DNA from: CAYPTB01 sp964413535
Lineage (GTDB): Bacteria; Planctomycetota; UBA1135; GCA-002686595
NCBI GenBank assembly: GCA_964413535.1
Contig: CAYPTB010000062.1
Location: forward strand, 1 to 64,000
DNA length: 64,000 nucleotides
Direction of reading: 5' to 3'
Below are positions 34,278 to 42,685 of the stretch, piece by piece. The position numbers and the translations under genes are program-made. Every line of letters starts with the position of its first letter. Within the stretch, counting starts at the first letter, position 1. The notes below the pieces were generated by a model that saw only the letters and a list, made by a program, of their open reading frames with translations, was not told the origin of the DNA and made no database searches.

Positions 34278-34778
34278 TCCGTTCTTGGCGAGGCGGGCGC
34301 CGAACTCGCCGAACAGGCCGGAGAGCGCGCGGCGGTCGCGCTCGAGCTCGAGGCGTTGCTCCTCGCGCAGGAGCAGCACCTCGCGCTCGGCGACGCGCCG
34401 CATGTCATCGTGCACGTGCTCGGCTTCGGCGCGCAGCTCGTCGAGGCGCGCGACGACGACGCCTTCGATCCCGTCGATGCGCTGGGCGAGCGTCTCGTGG
34501 CCGCGGCCGCGCTCCACCTGCTCCTCGGCCAAGGTGCGCGACAGGGACGAGAGCTCGCGCGAGAGCTCCTCGCGCAAGGCGTCGAAGCGCGCCTTCGAGT
34601 CCGCGCGCAGCGCGAGGATCTCGCGCGTGAGGCGCTCCTCGAGCCGGGCGAGCTTGCGCTCGTGGATGCGCAGGTGCGAGCCGACGAGTATGTCGCGCAC
34701 CTGCTCGAGGCTCTCCTCGGCGCCGGTCGTGGTCTCGCTTCCGGGAGGCATCGGGGGCAGTTCTTCTCGCGTGCTCAC
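34272..34778 (-). CDS. Coiled-coil protein of unknown function
   Basis: 168 residues from GTG 34778, which has AGGAG (34784-34788 on the complementary strand) five bases upstream. Almost the whole product is Arg/Glu/Leu-rich helix with heptads (RLEERLTREILALRAD, ALREELSRELSSLSRTLAEE, AEREVLLLREEQRLELE). There is no signal peptide or membrane segment. The stop codon lies in the end of the inverted repeat, so the C-terminus may have been set by insertion of that element. I do not recognise a family. The open frame reaches 34871, but no better start is seen there. Confidence 0.65.
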   Translation of the reverse strand: MSTREELPPMPPGSETTTGAEESLEQVRDILVGSHLRIHERKLARLEERLTREILALRADSKARFDALREELSRELSSLSRTLAEEQVERGRGHETLAQRIDGIEGVVVARLDELRAEAEHVHDDMRRVAEREVLLLREEQRLELERDRRALSGLFGEFGARLAKNGG

Positions 34779-34897
34779 GGAAACTCCTCGCGTTGTCGTG
34801 CTCGGTGCGTCGGCCGCGGGTTCCCCCCCGCGAGCGTCGGCCATCCTAGCGGCGCACGCGGACGACTTCATGGGTTAGGACCTGCGCGACCGCGCGC

Positions 34898-36259
34898 TCA
34901 TTCGTCGCCCACGTACCCGAGCTCGCGCAGGGTCTCGAGCTCCGCCTGCGTGAAGGTGGTCCGCTCGGCGCGGCGCGCACCCCTCGAGAGGAGGAGCAAG
35001 TGGCGCTCGAGCTCGGCCGCCAGGGCGGCGGTGCGCTCTGGATCGGCCGCCGACAGGTCCAGGCGCTCCAGCGGATCGAGTTCGAGGTCGAAGAGCTCGA
35101 GCGCGCCCGTGAGGTCGTCGCGCACGAGCTTGTAGCGCTCCCCCACGATCGCCTTCTTGCGGCAGGTCTCGAGACCGGGCTTGCCCTCCTCGACGCCGAG
35201 ATAGTCGATCTCTCCGAAGGCCCGGAATTCCGCCGCGCGCGGCTCTCCGGCGAGGAGCGGCGCGAGCGAGCTTCCCTGCATGACTCCGGGAACGGTGACC
35301 CCCGCCAGGTCGAGCAGCGTCGGGGCGAGGTCGACGAGCGAGACTCCGGCCGCGATGCGCGCGCCCGCGGGCACACCGGGTCCGCGCAGGGCGAGCGGCA
35401 CGTGCAGGAGCTCCTGATAGAGCGAGCGCTCGTGGCCGAGCCAGCCGTGGTCGCGGAACTCCTCCCCGTGATCGGCGGTGAACGCGACGAGCGTGTCCTC
35501 CTCGAGCCCGAGCTCCGCGAGCGCAGCGAAGAGCCGCGCCAGCGCGCGATCGGTGTGGAGGATCTCCTCGTCGTAGCGGTCGCGCAGGAACCCGAGCTCG
35601 GCCGGGGTCAGGTCCGCGAGCATGCGCCGCAGTTGTCCGATGCCGTGGCTCCCGTCGAGCCGCCCGACCTTGCGGCGCGCGTACGCGATCTCCGGGTGGT
35701 CGCGGTAGTCGTAGTGCGGGTCGAAGTAGTGCGCGAACAGGAAGAGCGGCCGACCGTCCGAGCTCAGCGCCGTCTCCCTCAGGATGCGCTCGGCCTTCTC
35801 CGTGACGAGCTCGCTCGAGATGAACTTGTGGCCGTGCGCGGCCTCCTGGTCGAACGCGTCGAAACCCTGGTCGAAGCGGAAGCGCCGCCCGATCAGGTGG
35901 TGGCTCACGACGGCGGCGGTCCGGTAACCGGCCGCGCGGAACAGCTCCGCCAGCGTGTCGACGTCCGCCGCCAGCACGGCGTCGGTGTTCGTGACGCCGT
36001 GCGTCGTCGGATGGAGCCCCGTCAACATCGTCGCGACGGAGGGCATGGTCCAGGGCGCCGTCGCGTAGGCGCGCTCGAACAGCGTGCCGCCCGCCGCCAA
36101 GGCGTCGATGCCAGGCGTGGGCCGCTCGTGGCCGTACGCGGAGAGGTGGTCGGCGCGCAACGAGTCGACGACGACGAGCACGACGTTCGGCCGCGCGTCG
36201 GAGCCCGCGCACGCACTCGGCACGCACAGCGCCGCGAGGACCACGAGTCGCGCGGCCAT
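34898..36259 (-). CDS. Sulfatase-fold secreted hydrolase/transferase, Thr at the nucleophile position
   Basis: 453 residues. Signal peptide with a lipobox-like PSAC, then VVLVVVDSLRADHLSAYGH (metal-binding Asp pair), APWTMPSVATMLTGLHPTTHG, FAHYFDPHYDY and FTADHGEEF. In sulfatases the nucleophile is a Cys or Ser turned into formylglycine; here the position holds Thr (T71), as in lipoteichoic-acid-synthase-like members. It is therefore more likely a phospho- or sulfo-transferase or phosphatase-like enzyme than a classic sulfatase (inference). The C-terminus ends TLRELGYVGDE. The GT-C gene is 2 nt upstream on the same strand, so the two form an operon. Confidence 0.88.
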   Translation of the reverse strand: MAARLVVLAALCVPSACAGSDARPNVVLVVVDSLRADHLSAYGHERPTPGIDALAAGGTLFERAYATAPWTMPSVATMLTGLHPTTHGVTNTDAVLAADVDTLAELFRAAGYRTAAVVSHHLIGRRFRFDQGFDAFDQEAAHGHKFISSELVTEKAERILRETALSSDGRPLFLFAHYFDPHYDYRDHPEIAYARRKVGRLDGSHGIGQLRRMLADLTPAELGFLRDRYDEEILHTDRALARLFAALAELGLEEDTLVAFTADHGEEFRDHGWLGHERSLYQELLHVPLALRGPGVPAGARIAAGVSLVDLAPTLLDLAGVTVPGVMQGSSLAPLLAGEPRAAEFRAFGEIDYLGVEEGKPGLETCRKKAIVGERYKLVRDDLTGALELFDLELDPLERLDLSAADPERTAALAAELERHLLLLSRGARRAERTTFTQAELETLRELGYVGDE

Positions 36260-36261
36260 GG

Positions 36262-37941
36262 CTATTGGCCCGCCTCGCCGGGGCGCGGGAGCGCGAGGAT
36301 CGCGAGGCGCGGGTTCCCCATGTGGATCGGTCGGCTCGCCGCGCGCTGGATGCCGTTCGCGCCGAACGCGATGCGCTGGTCGAGCTGCGCAAGCCCCGCG
36401 AGAGCGCCGATGTGCTCGCGCGCTGAGGTCGTCCCCGCCACGAGTCTCGGCAGCACGAAGACGGGATCGAGCTCGCGGTAGCCCGCGAGGCCCGAGCCGT
36501 CGCGGCCGCGCGCGAGCTCCGCGAGCGGCAGGACGGCGACGGGTCGGTCCCCGAGGGCGCGCACGTCGAGCGCGAGCTCGGCCGCCACCACGACCGGGCG
36601 GTCCGGCGGCTCGTTCGCCGCGATCCAGCGCGCGGCTTCGGTGCGCGAGTCGAGCGGCACCGCGTAGCTGCGCACGATCCGCTTCCAGGGCAGGACCGCG
36701 GCGACCCCCACCAGCACGAGCGCCAGCGCGACGCCGTTCGCCGCACGCGAAGGCGCGCTCGCCCCGCGTGAACGCGCGATCGACCGGGCGAGGAAGCGCG
36801 CGAGCTCGACCGCGCCGAGCGCGGACGAGACCGAGAGGAGCGCGTAGAAGGACGTCAGGTTGCGCGGGAAGTGCACGCGCTGCGCGCACAGGAACGCGAG
36901 CAAGGCGCCGGGGAACGCGAGGAAGAGGAGCGCGCGGCGCGGCGAGCGCGCGCAGGCCGCGGCGGCTCCGACGCACGCGAGCACGACGAGCGCCGTGCCG
37001 AACTCGGAGTGGATCTCGCCCAGGTAGTAGCGAAGCTGCGCGAGTCCCGGCTCGGCCTCGAACCCGCCGCCCCGGTGCCCTTGGCCGTAGTGCTCGAGCT
37101 CGAACGACACCTCGCGCACGAAGGTCCTGTGGTCGAGGAGCGCGTAGGGCGTCGTGAGGAGGAAACCGAGGACGGTGAACGCGGCGAGCGCGGCGAGCCG
37201 GCCGGCCTGGACGCGGCCGCTCGCGGGCCGCGCGCCGCCCAGGAGCGCGAGCGCGAAGGGGAGCCCCACGAGGCCGAGGTAGTACTTGCTCCCGGCGGCG
37301 AAGCCCGTGAGGAGACCCGGCACGACGACGCGCCGCAGGAAGTCTTGGCGCTCGAGCGTCGCGAACAGGTAGGCCACGGCGCCCGTGCAGACGAACGCGC
37401 CCACGACGTCGACGTTCAGGTAGGCCCAGGACTGCACGAGGAAGCGCTCCGAGACGGCCAGGCCGAGCGGCGCGAGGACGAGCAGCGCGGGCGAGCCGAA
37501 CGCGCGCCATCCGGCGATCCCCGCGAACGCCATGGCGCCGATCCCGAGCCCGACGAACAGGACGCGCGCCCACAGGACGACGTCCGGCCGCGCGTACCAG
37601 GGCCGGAGCGCTCCGAGATCGCGCGCCGTTCCGGAATGACGCTCCGCGCCGGAATCACGCTCCGCGCCGGAATCACGCTCGCGCGCTTCGCCGCCCTGCG
37701 CGAGGCCGAGGGCGAAGGCGCCCGCCGTCAGGTAGATCGGGAGCGACGGATACTGGAAGAAGCGCGGGTCGAGGTGTCCCTCGCGCAGCATGTCCGCGGC
37801 CGGGCGCGCGATGTAGATCTCGTCCTCGTGCAGCGGATAGGGCGAGGTGCGCGCGAGGAACGCGAGGCGCAGCGCGGCGCTCGCGGCGAGCACGACGGTG
37901 AACGCCGCCCACCATAAGAAGCCCGCCCGGGGAGCGCCCAT
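36262..37941 (-). CDS. Polytopic GT-C-type glycosyltransferase (ArnT/PMT-like)
   Basis: 559 residues with about ten membrane helices. The first loop holds the acidic motif of lipid-linked sugar transferases (YPLHEDEIYI), and FQYPSLPIYLTAGAFALG resembles the ArnT/PMT family. The C-terminal third is a soluble periplasmic domain. Such enzymes move a sugar from a polyprenyl-phosphate donor to an envelope acceptor; the substrate is not identifiable. An 18-bp tandem repeat in the first loop gives a SGAER-rich stretch. ATG 37941 is preferred over the Arg-rich extension up to 38007. It is followed closely by the sulfatase-fold gene. Confidence 0.82.
   Translation of the reverse strand: MGAPRAGFLWWAAFTVVLAASAALRLAFLARTSPYPLHEDEIYIARPAADMLREGHLDPRFFQYPSLPIYLTAGAFALGLAQGGEARERDSGAERDSGAERHSGTARDLGALRPWYARPDVVLWARVLFVGLGIGAMAFAGIAGWRAFGSPALLVLAPLGLAVSERFLVQSWAYLNVDVVGAFVCTGAVAYLFATLERQDFLRRVVVPGLLTGFAAGSKYYLGLVGLPFALALLGGARPASGRVQAGRLAALAAFTVLGFLLTTPYALLDHRTFVREVSFELEHYGQGHRGGGFEAEPGLAQLRYYLGEIHSEFGTALVVLACVGAAAACARSPRRALLFLAFPGALLAFLCAQRVHFPRNLTSFYALLSVSSALGAVELARFLARSIARSRGASAPSRAANGVALALVLVGVAAVLPWKRIVRSYAVPLDSRTEAARWIAANEPPDRPVVVAAELALDVRALGDRPVAVLPLAELARGRDGSGLAGYRELDPVFVLPRLVAGTTSAREHIGALAGLAQLDQRIAFGANGIQRAASRPIHMGNPRLAILALPRPGEAGQ
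37631..37684. repeat. 18-bp tandem repeat, three copies, inside the GT-C gene
   Basis: Units of CCGGAATCACGCTCCGCG begin at 37631, 37649 and 37667; the first differs by one base and the third at its end. The unit length keeps the frame, so copy-number change would alter the loop by six residues per unit. Confidence 0.8.
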
Positions 37942-38051
37942 CGCAGAGAGAGCATAGGGCCAGTACGGCGGCGGCCGCGCGCGAAAGCGCGTCCGCCGCC
38001 GGCTCACGCCGGCTCACGCCGCTCGCGCGGCTCGCGCGGCTCGCGCCGCTC

Positions 38052-41000
38052 TCACGACCCGTCGCAGATCGTGGTCTTGATGGCGGGTGTGATCGAGAAG
38101 CCCTCGGGCAGACTCGCGTCGGCGCAGAAGCCCTGCCAGTAGAGCTCGATGCCGGCGAGGCTCGGATCGTCGCTCGGGATGCCGAGGGGGAGCCGCGCCT
38201 GACCGAAGGCGTCGACCGGACGCAGGAAGCTCTTGAAGGGCAGGACGAGCAGCTCGCCGCCGAGCGCCGGCACCTGGTCCGGCGCGAGCCCCACGAAGAG
38301 GAACATGCCGCTGATCGGCTGCCCGTTCTTCAGCCGGATGGCGAACGCTCCGTTGCCGAACTTCATGGGCTGTCCGCCCGTGTCGAGCGTCGGGACGCCC
38401 AACACGCCCGCGAGCCCGCTGCCGTAGGTCTCGAACAGACAGTCGCTCGGGACGGCGCCGTGCGTGAGCACGCGCACGTCATCGAGGTTCCAGCCGCCCA
38501 TCTCGAGCCCGCCGTCGGACTGCAAGCGGAACTCGAAGCGCGTCGCGGGATTGCCGTCGGCGAAGGCCGACACGTCCACCTCGACCGGCGTCCATGCGCT
38601 GTCGGCGATGTGATCGACGACCGGGTTCTGCCACACGACGTTGCCGTTCACGAGGATCGAGGCGCCGTCGTACTGCCCGCGCTCGACGGAGAGCCAGCGC
38701 TTGAACGAGAGCACGGCGTTCGACACGCCGCCCAGGTCGATGAAGGGCGAGAAGAGCGAGTTGTCGACGAACGGCTGGTAGGAACCGTTGAAGCCCGCCA
38801 GGCCGAGATCGTTGCCCCAGCAGGAGGGCGGGCTGGCCGCGGCCGGCGGATCCTGCCAGGAGACGTTGAGGGCGAGCCCGCTCGCGCCCGCCGGCGTGCC
38901 GCGCTGCCAGTCGTCCTGCGTCGCGCCCTGGACGTGCGTCCAGCCGTTGTCCGTCGGTCCGTCGAAGGTGTCGACGAAGTGCACGGTGTCGACGCCCACG
39001 CGGAAGGAGAAGAGCTCGTCGGGCGCGCCGCGCGGCAGCGTCTGGACGTTGCCGAGCGTGTCTCCAACGCGCAGATAGAGCTCGACCTGCGCGGGCGAGC
39101 TCTGTCCGGGAACGAGGGCCGTGTGGAAGTTCCCGACCACCGGCGACATCGGGAGGCTCGCGAAGCTCCCGCCGTCGACGCGGTAGAGGACCTCGGCGTT
39201 CGCGACGAACGCGCCCATGCCGGTCAGGGTCGAGGTCAGGAAGCCGCCCACGCCGTAGGGCCCGAGCTCGTCGCGCGTGTTCTTCGGGACGACCACGTTC
39301 TGGAAGTCGATGTACGTGAGCTCGAAGCCCGGCCAGCCCTGCGCCCGGAAGCCCCCGTCGAGGTCTTCGTAGTTGGGCGTGCCGTTCGCGAGGTTCCCGT
39401 CGTCGTCGTCGAGCAAGAGCAGGTGCTCCTCCACGATCGAGAGCACCTGGCCGTCGTCGAAGGCGTTGAACCACGCGTTCACGAGCACGTCCGCCGCGAG
39501 GTCGCCCGCGGCATCGCCGTAGGTCGCGTTCAGATTCTCGCGCCACTTCCAGAAAGCGCCCATCAGCGGCTCGCCGTCCGCGTGCACCTGGCCGTAGCAG
39601 CCCTGGCTCTCGTCGCCGCAGAACGCCCGCGTGTTCAGCCCCGAGCGGATGAAGGAGCCCGTGCCGCTGAAGTCCGCTCCCACCACGGGATCGTCGGCCG
39701 CGAACATGGCCCAGATGTCCGCCGCGCCCTCCCCGAACCCGTCGGCCCCGTTGGAGCTGCCGTACAGCTCGTTCAGGAAGTGCCCCATCTCGTGGTAGAC
39801 GACGGTCGAATAGGCGGTGTTCACGCAGCCGTCCGCCGCGACGTAGTAGAGCGTCGCCGTGCCGTCGAACTGCGCGTTGCAGGTGAGCGCCGTCCCGTTG
39901 ACGAGCGCCACGGCGGGGAAGTCGAGCATCGGGTCCGCGGGGTTCACCCCCACGAACCAGCTCCGCAGGCGGCCGAGCGAGTGGAACGCGTTCGCCTGCG
40001 CCGTCACGTTCGCCGTCGGCGCCGCGTTCATGAGCACGGCGTTCTGCACGTTGGGCTGGAGCAGCACCTGGTGCACGTAGTCCGTTCCCCCGGCGTCGTT
40101 CGCGTCCCCGAAGGGCCCGCGGTAGCGGAAGCTCCCCAGCACCGCCGAGTTCACGCCGGGCAGCGTGAAGTCGCCGTTCGCGTCGCTGAAGACGGTTCCC
40201 GCCGGCGTCGAGACCTCCAGGAACGCCATCGGCTCCGCCGCCGGCTGGTTCGACGGTGAGTCGGGAAAGAGCCCCGGCGACACGAGCGACTGCACCGTGC
40301 CGAAGACGTCGAACGAGTGGTAGAGCTCGTGCTCGGCGATGCGCCGCGCGGGCCCCTGCGCCGCCATCAGGTAGAGCGCGCCGTGATTGCGAAAGCCCGC
40401 TTCCTCGAAGCGCAGCTCGAGCTCCCAGGCGAGCGCCGGACGCCGTTCCTTCGTGTCCTCCAGGACCTCCTGCGCGATCACGAGCCGCGGCGCTCCGATC
40501 GACGTCGGGAACACGCCGCGCTCGGCGCGGAAGATCGACGACGCGAGGCGCTCCGCGTCGCGCGCTGCGAGCGTCGGCCGCACGTCGAAGCCCGCGAGCC
40601 GCGGCAGTCCCGTCGAATCGACCGACAGGAGCCGGCCGTCTGAGTCCATGAGCACGTTCGCGAACCCGCCGCGCACGGGCACGCCGTCCTTCTGCTCGAC
40701 GAAGCGCACCGTGAGCTTGTCCGTGCTGAACGCGGCGGCGAGCGGCAGGAAGACGACGCGCTCCGCCGCGAGCGTCTCCCCGTCGAGCCCGTGCAGGGCC
40801 TGCGTGCGGACGAGGAACTCGCGCGCCAGCGTGATGAAGTCGGCGTCGGTCACGGGCGGGAACGAGGGCTGCAAGCGCCCGCCGAAGACGAGCTGGGCGT
40901 AGCCCGTCCCGCGGTCGCGCCGCACGCGCCAGCTCGGCCCGGCCTCGGCGCGGAAGGCCTCCACCACGAGCTCGGACGGCGCGCCGAGCGCGGGGACGGG

Positions 41001-41078
41001 CTCGTCCTCCCCCGCGTTCCCCTGCGCGAGCGCAGTCGAGCCGAGGACGAGGAAGACGAGCAGGCGGATCGAAATCAT
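38052..41078 (-). CDS. Large secreted M36-like metalloprotease
   Basis: 1008 residues. Signal peptide ISIRLLVFLVLGSTALAQG. A propeptide region (~20-290) looks like the FTP domain of fungalysins and thermolysins. The catalytic zinc site is VVYHEMGHFLNELYG (H429, E430, H433), with the third ligand E450 in GFGEGAADIW. After ~600 come beta-rich modules, including a jelly-roll-like segment (NDLGLAGFNG, FSPFIDLGGVSNAVLSFKRW). The last ~120 residues resemble the tail of the ice-binding protein at 31827. It probably degrades extracellular protein or matures surface proteins. The 110-nt gap to the GT-C start contains short CGGCTCACGC and CGGCTCGCG repeats. Confidence 0.88.
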   Translation of the reverse strand: MISIRLLVFLVLGSTALAQGNAGEDEPVPALGAPSELVVEAFRAEAGPSWRVRRDRGTGYAQLVFGGRLQPSFPPVTDADFITLAREFLVRTQALHGLDGETLAAERVVFLPLAAAFSTDKLTVRFVEQKDGVPVRGGFANVLMDSDGRLLSVDSTGLPRLAGFDVRPTLAARDAERLASSIFRAERGVFPTSIGAPRLVIAQEVLEDTKERRPALAWELELRFEEAGFRNHGALYLMAAQGPARRIAEHELYHSFDVFGTVQSLVSPGLFPDSPSNQPAAEPMAFLEVSTPAGTVFSDANGDFTLPGVNSAVLGSFRYRGPFGDANDAGGTDYVHQVLLQPNVQNAVLMNAAPTANVTAQANAFHSLGRLRSWFVGVNPADPMLDFPAVALVNGTALTCNAQFDGTATLYYVAADGCVNTAYSTVVYHEMGHFLNELYGSSNGADGFGEGAADIWAMFAADDPVVGADFSGTGSFIRSGLNTRAFCGDESQGCYGQVHADGEPLMGAFWKWRENLNATYGDAAGDLAADVLVNAWFNAFDDGQVLSIVEEHLLLLDDDDGNLANGTPNYEDLDGGFRAQGWPGFELTYIDFQNVVVPKNTRDELGPYGVGGFLTSTLTGMGAFVANAEVLYRVDGGSFASLPMSPVVGNFHTALVPGQSSPAQVELYLRVGDTLGNVQTLPRGAPDELFSFRVGVDTVHFVDTFDGPTDNGWTHVQGATQDDWQRGTPAGASGLALNVSWQDPPAAASPPSCWGNDLGLAGFNGSYQPFVDNSLFSPFIDLGGVSNAVLSFKRWLSVERGQYDGASILVNGNVVWQNPVVDHIADSAWTPVEVDVSAFADGNPATRFEFRLQSDGGLEMGGWNLDDVRVLTHGAVPSDCLFETYGSGLAGVLGVPTLDTGGQPMKFGNGAFAIRLKNGQPISGMFLFVGLAPDQVPALGGELLVLPFKSFLRPVDAFGQARLPLGIPSDDPSLAGIELYWQGFCADASLPEGFSITPAIKTTICDGS

Positions 41079-41288
41079 GGAGGGCGGGGGGCGAGCCGGT
41101 GAGGAAGGAGCCCGCGGGACACGCGGGACCCGCGGATCTGGGCGCGGGCCTACGGGGAGACTCCGAACGGGTGACGGGTGAATGGGACTCGCGCGGGGCC
41201 CGCGGGGTTCGCTCGCACTCGAGCTTTTCGTCCCCCACGCGCGGCGTCGCGCCCCGCCACGATACCCTGCGCGTCAGGACCCCGCGCG

Positions 41289-41639
41289 TCAGGGACGCCA
41301 ACCGAAACGATCGAGGTCGATGCGCCCGCGCGCGTCGAAGCGCACCCCCTCGGACTCGAGCCGGGCGCGCTGCAGGCCCTCCGGCTCGGCCTCGGACGCC
41401 CGGCCGCGAGCCGGAGCGCGCGCCGCGATGCGACCGCTCGCGTTCACGACGCGGTGCCAGGGAACGGCGCTCCCCTCGGGGAGCTCGCGCAGGGCGCGCC
41501 CCACGAGCCGCGCGCGGCCCACGAGCCCGGCCTCCGCCGCGACCTGCCCGTAGCTCGCCACCCGACCGCGCGGGATCACGTCGACCGTCGCTCGGATGCG
41601 CTCGCAGGCCGTGAGGCGCGCCGAGCCGCGCGCCTTCAC
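41289..41639 (-). CDS. Alkyltransferase-like protein (MGMT fold, Trp in place of the active Cys)
   Basis: 116 residues from GTG 41639, overlapping the upstream stop by 4 nt (GTGA). The DNA-binding domain of O6-alkylguanine-DNA alkyltransferase is clear: IPRGRVASYGQVAAEAGL, ARLVGRALRELP and the motif VPWHRVVNASGRI. The PCHR cysteine that accepts the alkyl group is Trp (PWHR), as in ATL1 proteins, which flag alkylated guanine for nucleotide excision repair rather than repairing it directly. The usual N-terminal domain of MGMT is absent. Co-translation with the methyltransferase upstream is likely. Confidence 0.88.
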   Translation of the reverse strand: MKARGSARLTACERIRATVDVIPRGRVASYGQVAAEAGLVGRARLVGRALRELPEGSAVPWHRVVNASGRIAARAPARGRASEAEPEGLQRARLESEGVRFDARGRIDLDRFGWRP

Positions 41640-42436
41640 TCGCTCCGACTCCGCGCGCACGCCGCGCCCTTCGATCGAGCGCCGTCCACGCGCTTCCCGG
41701 CCTCGACGCCGTCGACGGAGCCTTCCGCGCGCCAGGCGACGAGGATCCGACCCATCGGCGTGATCTCCGCCGGGATGTCGTCCCAACGCACGCGATAGCC
41801 CGCGCGCTCCAAGCGGTAGGTGCGGTCGACGTCGAACGCGAGCGGCGTCCCGAGCCGCGCCACGAGCGCCGCCGGCGCAGGACAGCGCGCGTCGGGGTAG
41901 CAGCAGGGCATGACCGCCAGCGCGCCGCGCACGGAAACGGCGAGGTCGAGCGCGCGATCGGTGCGCGTGCCGCAGGCGTGCACGGCGACGATGCTCGTGC
42001 CCTCGCCCACGAGCTCCGGCGCGGCCGAAAGCGGCGCCTGCCTGTAGACGACCTTCTCCTCCACCCAGGGTCCGACCGCTAAAGCGGCGCGCAGCACGCG
42101 CTCGAAGCTCTTCGGCACGCGCCGGTCGACGAGCACGACGCGCTCGACCTCGCGCTCGAAGAGGGCGAAGAGCACGCCCGTCAGGCCGTGGCCCGCGCAC
42201 AGGTCGGCGACGACGCGCGCGCGCACGCGCTTGCGAACGCGCGCGAAGAACTCGAAGGACTCGAACAGCTCCTTCAGGGGAACGGCGCGCTCGCGCGCCA
42301 GCTCCCGCGCCAACCGATCGGCCAGCCCCTGCGACGGGAAGCGGCCGATCGAGCGCAGGTCGAGCGTGCGGCGCGAGCCCGCGCAGGCCGGCGGATCGGC
42401 GTTGAACTGGCGCAGCAGCTTGTAGCTCGGGGACAT
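41636..42436 (-). CDS. SAM-dependent methyltransferase (Methyltransf_32-like)
   Basis: 266 residues. The SAM-binding motif is VVADLCAGHGLTGVLFALF, followed by VVLVDRRVPKSFE. The stretches IVAVHACGTRTDRALDLA and ALAVMPCCYPDARCP match the HACG and CCY signature I associate with the Pfam Methyltransf_32 group, several of which act on RNA. The substrate is unknown. The last ~25 residues are low-complexity. It is translationally coupled to the alkyltransferase-like gene downstream and is divergent from the gene at 42686. Confidence 0.8.
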   Translation of the reverse strand: MSPSYKLLRQFNADPPACAGSRRTLDLRSIGRFPSQGLADRLARELARERAVPLKELFESFEFFARVRKRVRARVVADLCAGHGLTGVLFALFEREVERVVLVDRRVPKSFERVLRAALAVGPWVEEKVVYRQAPLSAAPELVGEGTSIVAVHACGTRTDRALDLAVSVRGALAVMPCCYPDARCPAPAALVARLGTPLAFDVDRTYRLERAGYRVRWDDIPAEITPMGRILVAWRAEGSVDGVEAGKRVDGARSKGAACARSRSE

Positions 42437-42597
42437 GGAGGCCTTCGCAGGCCGGGCGATGATCCGCGCGCGCGGGGCGCTTGTCGAGGTCCGGCGCGGT
42501 CCGGCGAGGTCCCCGGGCTACCCCCGGGTTACGCCGCGCGAACAATCCCTTGCCGCAACGCGGCGAGGACCACGCGCCGGCCGAGCCGATTTCGTTC

Positions 42598-42603
42598 TAG
42601 AAT
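42598..42603 (+). promoter_or_regulatory. Possible -10 element (TAGAAT)
   Basis: TAGAAT lies 83 nt before the ATG at 42686 in the divergent gap. No -35 match is seen. Confidence 0.3.
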
Positions 42604-42685
42604 GCGACGCGACTGGACCGCGTCGTCGGGTCGTCCCTGGGACCGCTCTCCTGTCTCCACAGGCAAGCCCAAGCCGAATCGAACC

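Noticed and set aside
41289..41639. Functional O6-methylguanine-DNA methyltransferase
   Set aside because: The active cysteine is replaced by Trp (PWHR), so the ATL type fits better.
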